A stretch of DNA of 64,000 bases, taken from Dysidea avara (lineage: Eukaryota; Porifera; Demospongiae; Dictyoceratida; Dysideidae). The notes beneath the pieces were generated by a model. It did no database searches. It was not told the origin of the DNA and saw only the letters and a list, made by a program, of their open reading frames with translations. This document shows, one piece after another, positions 58,526 through 64,000 of this stretch; position 1 is the stretch's first letter; each line of letters opens with the position of its first letter. Both the position numbers and the translations under genes were made by a program. Where the stretch lies: NCBI RefSeq assembly GCF_963678975.1, contig NC_089275.1, positions 19,728,220 through 19,792,219 on the forward strand, written 5' to 3'.

Positions 58526-58783
58526 ATGGCTACAGAACAGGAAATGAGCGGGGCTTCAGGAGATGAGCAAGAGTCTACGGAGCTTTATGAAAGAAAGCCC
58601 TCGGGAAAGCGTATACCTCGTCATACTCGCATTTGGCCTGCCACGTACGTCTGCATTGTCGCGGCGTGTGGATTTCTCCTATTTGGTCTTAGCAGAGGCT
58701 TCAATTCACCGGTGTTGAGCGATCTTAAGAGCAGGACGGGATACACCTCACTTCATAGGACACTAGATCAAGATCTATTTAAT
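58526..58783 (+). CDS. SLC2/MFS sugar-transporter-like protein, first coding exon
   Basis: 86 codons from ATG 58526 to the donor aat|gtatgc, phase 0. An acidic cytosolic start (MATEQEMSGASGDEQESTEL) is followed by basic KPSGKRIPRHTR and a first membrane segment (YVCIVAACGFLLFGLSRGF), then the extracellular-loop start NSPVLSDLKSRTGY. This is the usual N-terminus of facilitative glucose/trehalose transporters. An in-frame GTG 42 bp upstream is not needed. It reads away from the TRANK1-like gene. Confidence 0.7.
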
Positions 58784-58799
58784 GTATGCGGTTCAGTAC

Positions 58800-60868
58800 G
58801 AGGGGTCACTAACTCACGAAAAAAGGGTACGGATTTCAAAATCTTAAACAAATTTCTCAAGATTTCACAGATATCAAAGGATTTCACAAAATCGAATGAA
58901 AGCTGCAAAATCTGATTTTAAATTACAGGTTGGCGTAGAGTGACAAGTTCTGAAACACCAAAAAATATTGGGAGAAAGTCATGCAGGAGCAACGCCTCAC
59001 GAAATTGAGAAGAATTGTGAAGCCATATAAAACCAGGAGCAAAACGAAGACATAACTATTAAAGGAAACCATACAAAACCAGGAGCAACTTGCAGCTGAA
59101 GCCCTCGGGAAACAAGGCCAATCATTCAGAGGAAATCCCGTGATTAATCCCTGAAAACCAGGAGCAACTGTTGAAGCCCTATCTGGTGTGAAACCTCACA
59201 AAACCAGGAGTATCTGTATGCTAAAGTTGCTTTTGTAATTTGTGTGTTTCTAAGTTTATGAAGTTTTGCTAAGTTTGTGTAGTTTGCTAAGTAAATCTGA
59301 AGCAGAACGGAACATCGGATTCCATTCTTACTCAAAATGGATTATTTCCTGATTTTGTATGGCTTCCTCCCCCAGCTTCTGGTTTTGTTTGCCTTCCACA
59401 ACTCGCTTAATACAAATCCGAAGCGGAACGGAACATCAGATTCCATTTTTACTTTTGAGCAGCTCGCATGAATTATCTCCTGGTTTTGTATGGCTTCCTC
59501 CCCCAGCTCCTGGTTTTGTTTGGCTTCCACAACTCGCTTAATACAAATCCGAAGTGGAGCGGAACATCGGATTCCATTCTTACTTTTGAGCAGTTTGCAA
59601 TTATCTCTTGGTTTGTATGGCTTCTTTCCCACAGCTCCTGGTTTAGTTTGGCTTCCACAACTCGATTAATACAAATCCGAGGCGGAACAGAACATCAGAT
59701 TCCATTCTTACTTTTGAGCAGCTCGCATGAATTATCTCCTGGTTTTGTATGGCTTCCTCCCCCAGCTCCTGGTTTTGTTTGGCTTCCACAACTCGCTTAA
59801 TACAAATCCGAAGTGGAGCGGAACATCGGATTCCATTCTTACTTTTGAGCAGTTTGCAATTATCTCTTGGTTTGTATGGCTTCTTTCCCACAGCTCCTGG
59901 TTTAGTTTGGCTTCCACAACTCGATTAATACAAATCCGAGGCGGAACAGAACATCAGATTCCATTCTTACTTTTGAGCAGCTCGCATGAATTATCTCTTG
60001 GTTTTGTATGGCTTCCTCCCCCAGCTCCTGGTTTTGTTTGCCTTCCACAACTCGCTTAATACAAATCCTAAGCGGAATGGAACATCGGATTCCATTCTTA
60101 CTGAGAATGGATTATCTCCTGGTTTTGTATGGCTTCCTCCACAGCTCCTGGTTTTGTTTGGCTTCCACAACTCGCTTAATACAAATCCGAAGCGGAGCGG
60201 AACATCGGATTCCATTCTTACTTTTGAGCAGTTTGCAATTATCTCCTGGTTTTGTATGGCTTCTTTCCCACAGCTCCTGGTTTTGTTTGGCTTCCACAGC
60301 TCAAATCCTAATTGGAGCGGAACATCAGATTTCAACCTTTGAGTAGCTAGCATGGATTCTCTCCTGGTTTTGTGTGGCTTCTTTCCTACAGCTCCTGGTT
60401 TTGTTTGGCTTCCATAACTGTAGCTTAATACAAATCCGAAGCGGAACGGAACATAGGATTCCATTCTTACTTTGAGCAGTCCGCATGAATTATCTCCTGG
60501 TTTTGTATGGCTTCTTTCCCACAGCTCCTGGTTTTGTTTGGCTTGCTTAATACAAATCCGAAGCGAAGCGGAACATCGGTTTCCATTCTTACTTTTGAGT
60601 AGTTTGCAATCATCTCCTGGTTTTGTATGGCTTCTTTCCCACAGCTCCTGGTTTTGTGCGGCTTCCACAACTCGCTTAATACAAATCCAAAGCGAAGCGG
60701 AACATCGAATTTCATTCTTATGTTTGTGCAGGAGCAGTCATTGTTGAGTGTAAGCTACGGTACCAGAACGAGTATATAATCCGAATCACGATAAAAACTT
60801 AAGATTTCATATTTCAGGCAGGATTTCATTGAAGGTGTACGAGATTTCGAGTCAGTTGGTGACCCCTC
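58800..60868 (+). mobile_element. 2069-bp TIR element with 10-bp target duplication and an internal minisatellite
   Basis: GGTTCAGTAC occurs at 58790-58799 and 60869-60878. The element begins GAGGGGTCACTAACTCACGA and ends with 'gagtcagttggtgacccctc' (inverted with a few changes). Near both ends lie 'gatttca'/'aaatctt' repeats like the smaller MITE at 11500-11850. Long 9-10-bp duplications are typical of Mutator-like elements, so a MULE-type non-autonomous element is possible. It lies in the first intron of the transporter gene. Confidence 0.75.
59290..60720 (+). repeat. ~130-bp minisatellite, about 11 copies, with a 259-bp dimeric period in part
   Basis: Each unit has 'ctcctggttttgtatggctt', 'ctcctggttttgtttggctt', 'aatacaaatccgaagcgga' and 'acatcggattccattcttac'. 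Units start near 59349, 59479, 59608, 59738, 59867, 59997, 60117, 60245, 60363, 60497 and 60617. The stretch 59460-59718 is nearly identical to 59719-59977, so a two-unit block was recently duplicated. Short inverted relatives ('aaaaccaggagc') occur at 59030-59210. The long frames on both strands are by-products. Confidence 0.88.
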
Positions 60869-60879
60869 GGTTCAGTACT

Positions 60880-61825
60880 CTCTGTAATAGTTTTGGTATT
60901 GTTGGGATTATACACAGTGTGATATTCTTTGTGTTAGGCCACAGATTTCTGCCAGTTTGTACACTTGTAACCGGAATCAAGAAATAATTTTTCCGTGATC
61001 ACTTCATTTCATAAACACCTTGATTTTTGATCATCAACCATACAAGCCCTAACGGTTATTCCGTGTTTTCTGGACTCCCTTGAGTGCCACTTTTTGGATG
61101 CCTTGATTGCTTGATTCACTGTAAAATTGCCCCTTGATTGCTTGATTAAATCTTATTCCTGGTCGTAAGTGTTTCAACAGACAGTATAGAAGTGACTGAA
61201 TCTCATGCATCACATAGAATGTGTTTGCTCTATTAGAGTAAGTAGGACTTGTGCAACTGATAATTAAAAGTTGTTTATTTCCAAGTGTTGTTAATCTTGT
61301 GTCCAGAAAGCCTCCCATATGGCAGAACATAAAAATGTGTTTACTTAAAATGACAGCAAGACCAAAACAAACTAGTTTAATTATTTCAGTCTCATCCCTG
61401 TATGTCGATCCACATTACTTTTCATCCCACTGCCTCAAATTTCATTTAGTTGCTATTATCACACAAAAAAATCCCAAATTTCACTGATGAGAAACAAGTA
61501 ATCAAGCTAATGGCATGTACTCAGATATGATAGCACAATACAACATATTTGAATAAGGTCTTGTTAACCTTTGAAACTTCTTGTAATAGTGCTACTGATC
61601 CTCCAAAGCTTTTAGTGTTCAGTATGAATGAGAATATGCTGTACGTTGTACATGGTATAATTTTGTTGCAGCTGAACATAATATAGGTCCACTAGAGTAA
61701 CTATTTAGAACATAATGGCAGTTGCCTCAAGGAAGCACACATACCATTGTTTAATGGTTACAAAATTTTGTTGACATTCAAAGGTTTGCTCAAACAATCC
61801 CAGTAATAATTTCTAACTAATTTAA
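60880..61825. other. Transporter intron, one motif copy, otherwise featureless
   Basis: A minus-orientation fragment of the dispersed motif (tgctctattagagta) is at 61227-61240. The stretch 61385-61450 resembles 22390-22450. No exon was found here, although at least one small transporter exon must lie between 58784 and 63500. Confidence 0.4.
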
Positions 61826-61851
61826 CCCCCCCCCCCCCCCCCCCCCCCCCC
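61826..61851 (+). repeat. Poly-C tract
   Basis: About 26 consecutive C. Its length is likely to be polymorphic or inaccurately assembled. Confidence 0.85.
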
Positions 61852-62047
61852 ACATGTGCAATTTTAAAATGGTTAAAACAAATCCTTCTTATAAACATTG
61901 CTTGATTCCAAAAATAGATGTGAATCAATTATTGATTAACAATATTAAGCGAGTCAGAAACATAGATACGTAAGTTTTTAGTCATTGACTGAAAAATGTA
62001 CAAAGTCACCAAAGGTTTCTGAATCATTGTCCCAGCACTAGTATATA

Positions 62048-62968
62048 TCCACCCCAAAAACACCTTCGCTGTAAAAAAGGCGCGCCCAAGAAACTACAAG
62101 TACCTGGAACCCAATGTAAAAAAAGAAAAAGAAAAAAACAGCTCAGCTGAAGTGAAAAGTAACTGGTAACTTAAAGAGCTGATATCTGAAGCGGCCAAGA
62201 ATACAATTACTAAAGTTTAATCCATGCAAGAACACCTTGGCTATAAAACAGGTGTGTACATGAAAGTAACTGGCAACTGAAATGGCTGATATCTGAAGTG
62301 GCCAAGAATACAATTACTAAAGTTTAATCCATGCAAGAACACCTTGGCTATAATACAGGTGTGTACATGAAAGTAACTGGCAACTGAAATGGCTGATATC
62401 TGAAGCGGCCAAGAATGAATGGTCATATACAACTAATTCAAGAATTTAACACTGAACCTTTATAATTCAGCTGTGTTCTATATTCACTCTTGCTGCATCG
62501 TAAAGTAATTTCTTTTAACTCTAATTGGCTGGTAATTTGGCCGCCTTTTTTAATAGTCAGTATAATAGAGCAAAAAATGGCGGCCAAATTACCAGCCAAT
62601 TAGAGTTAAAAGAAATTACTTTACGATGCAGCAAGAGTGAATATAGAACACAGCTGAATTATAAAGGTTCAGTGTTAAAATTTTGAATTAGTTGTATAAG
62701 ACCATTCATTCTTGGCCACTTCAGATATCAGCCATTTCAGTTGCTAGTTACTTTCATGTACACACCTGTATTATAGCCAAGGTGTTCTTGCATGGATTAA
62801 ACTTTAGTAATTGTATTCTTGGCCGCTTCAGATATCAGCTCTTTAAGTTACCAGTTACTTTTCACTTCAGCTGAGCTGTTTTTTCTTTTTGTTTTTTTAC
62901 ATTGGGTTCCAGGTACTTGTAGTTTCTTGGGCACGCCTTTTTTACAGTGAAGGTGTTTTTGGGGTGGA
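62048..62968 (+). mobile_element. 921-bp near-perfect palindromic element with TA flanks
   Basis: Two long arms (left 62048 to about 62552; right about 62579 to 62968) are reverse complements with very few changes, around a spacer of about 25 bp. Ends TCCACCCCAAAAACACC and its complement GGTGTTTTTGGGGTGGA are flanked by TA on both sides. The left arm alone carries a 107-bp unit twice (62193-62299 and 62300-62406). No coding capacity. Probably a Tc1/mariner-mobilised fold-back MITE. Confidence 0.82.
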
Positions 62969-63139
62969 TATAACTCTTTTTTGTCAGTGATAGACTCTAC
63001 ATCTGGTTTAAAAGGTAATTTTTTGGAAATGAGCAATTAACATTAATGCAGAATATTATCTTGGAGAGTCAGTAAAATCCATACATAATAATGATTGTTT
63101 CATAACACCGTAAATTCGGAAGTATGAATTTACGGTGTA

Positions 63140-63165
63140 GTATGACTGTTCTATTAGAGTAAATC
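63140..63165 (-). repeat. Dispersed motif copy
   Basis: 'tatgactgttctattagagt' reads as the motif on the minus strand. No tRNA-like head is seen nearby. Confidence 0.6.
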
Positions 63166-63367
63166 TATCTTTACTGCCTGCATGTGACGAATATATCTCA
63201 TATCTGTGCATGTTAAATGCTTCAGACACCTAATTAAACTTGCAAGTGCCTAACTAGTTCACAGTTGCTACACAGCTATAAATACATTTGTAATTGTTAT
63301 CATCATAATCATTTATCATGTTATAACCATTTTTTAATATTTATGTCAAGTGATCTTGTCCACACTG

Positions 63368-63393
63368 TTGGTTGGTTGGTTGGTTGGTTGGTG
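63368..63393 (+). repeat. (GGTT)n microsatellite
   Basis: About six GGTT units in a row. Confidence 0.85.
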
Positions 63394-63499
63394 ACCCCAC
63401 AGTGCTTACAAAATAATATTTAATACAAGTATCAAGTTTTATGAAACAAAAATTTGTAATCTCCTAATGTTTTTTCTTCTAGTTTGTCTATTTGTTTAG

Positions 63500-63707
63500 G
63501 ACTACTCTCATCACTCCATTCAGTGGATACTCGTCAGATCGTTTTGGACGTAAACTGTCCATTATTTTATGTTGTATTCCTTACACCTTTGGATGGTTGA
63601 TAGTAGTTCTCACTGTGTCCACTGATGGTCCTGCATTCAGACCACTCCTCTATATTGGACGTTTTGTGGTTGGTGTTGCTGCTGGATGGACTACTGTTTG
63701 TTGTAAT
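63500..63707 (+). CDS. SLC2/MFS sugar-transporter-like protein, internal exon
   Basis: After the acceptor tttgtttag the exon reads TTLITPFSGYSSDRFGRKL, the DRxGRK signature of the loop between membrane segments 2 and 3, then a hydrophobic segment (SIILCCIPYTFGWLIVVLTV), a loop, and a fourth segment entering GRFVVGVAAGW (the family's GR.. .G.. motif). It ends at aat|gtacgt in phase 0. It needs a phase-2 exon before it, which I could not locate; about 10-15 residues of membrane segment 2 are missing between the two exons seen. The gene continues beyond the window. Confidence 0.75.
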
Positions 63708-63719
63708 GTACGTAAATTA

Positions 63720-63832
63720 TGTGTGTGTGTAGTGTGAGTGTGTGTGTGTAGTGTAGTGTGTGTGTAGTGTGTGTGTAGTGTGTTGTGTGTGTGTGCGTGC
63801 ATGCGTGCGTGTGTGTGTTTGTGTGTGTGAAA
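63720..63832 (+). repeat. Interrupted (GT)n microsatellite
   Basis: Long GT tracts broken by 'agtgtag' units, directly after the splice donor of the transporter exon. Confidence 0.85.
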
Positions 63833-64000
63833 AAGACTATGCTATATACAGCTGTATGTGTACAAATTTTTGAGGGATATAATTTTTGCTGATTTTGTGG
63901 TTGTCCTTTCATCCTCAAAATTATTAATTAGTTCAATGCTAGGTAGCCTGAGTAACCCATAAAACCATGAAAATTATGATAATTTGTTTCTTCACAAAAT

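Noticed and set aside
59342..60715. Many overlapping frames of 60-225 aa on both strands
   Set aside because: They follow the ~130-bp satellite unit on both strands and have no homology-like motifs; by-products of the tandem repeat.
62241..62874. Two mirror-image small frames of about 60 aa
   Set aside because: They are the same sequence read from the two arms of the palindrome.

Overview
This is a eukaryotic window: AT-rich, intron-containing and crowded with transposable elements. The mix suggests an early-branching metazoan, most likely a demosponge: a kinase-Kelch fusion, a TRANK1-type SF1 helicase, a 4-coumarate-CoA-ligase-like gene, an SLC2-type transporter, a BEL/Pao retroelement, and many hAT-like and fold-back MITEs. 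That assignment is inference; no rRNA or marker gene is present.

Layout. (1) 1-8.4 kb: a three-exon gene (+) for an apparently catalytically dead protein kinase followed by six Kelch-like repeats. Its 5.2-kb first intron is filled by inverted repeats, a dead reverse-transcriptase fragment and a hAT-type MITE ending 26 bp before the splice acceptor. (2) 8.4-15.2 kb: a decayed copy of an acyl-CoA ligase gene, a CpG-rich possible promoter or 5' exon near 11 kb, and several MITEs. (3) 15.2-21.9 kb: a structurally complete BEL/Pao LTR retrotransposon (two 136-bp LTRs, 5-bp target duplication, tRNA-Tyr-like primer site) with one frameshift and one in-frame stop, inserted near the centre of an older palindrome. 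(4) 23.7-25.7 kb: the intact four-exon ligase gene (572 aa). (5) 27.5-28.8 kb: a second, rearranged ligase pseudogene carrying a hAT-type MITE. (6) 29.4-30.6 kb: a dead non-LTR reverse transcriptase (-). (7) 31.4-58.3 kb: a TRANK1-like gene (-), reconstructed as four exons (52 + 2582 + 615 + 2916 nt = 2054 aa plus stop). Its introns of 9.1 and 11.5 kb are packed with repeats, two Ty3/gypsy remnants, a Tc1/mariner-like element and a broken hAT transposase. (8) 58.5 kb to the end: an SLC2/MFS transporter (+), head to head with the TRANK1-like gene across only 177 bp, with a 2-kb TIR element carrying a ~130-bp minisatellite in its intron, and running off the window.

The host genes do not form an obvious pathway. 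The strongest themes are: a pseudokinase-Kelch architecture; a likely bidirectional promoter; DNA-level duplication of the ligase gene (introns retained in the copies); and a short dispersed motif, ACTCTAATAGAGCAGTCA with a CTCTA-A-TAGAG palindromic core, present in well over a dozen copies inside several unrelated repeats, at least one of them a tRNA-derived SINE.
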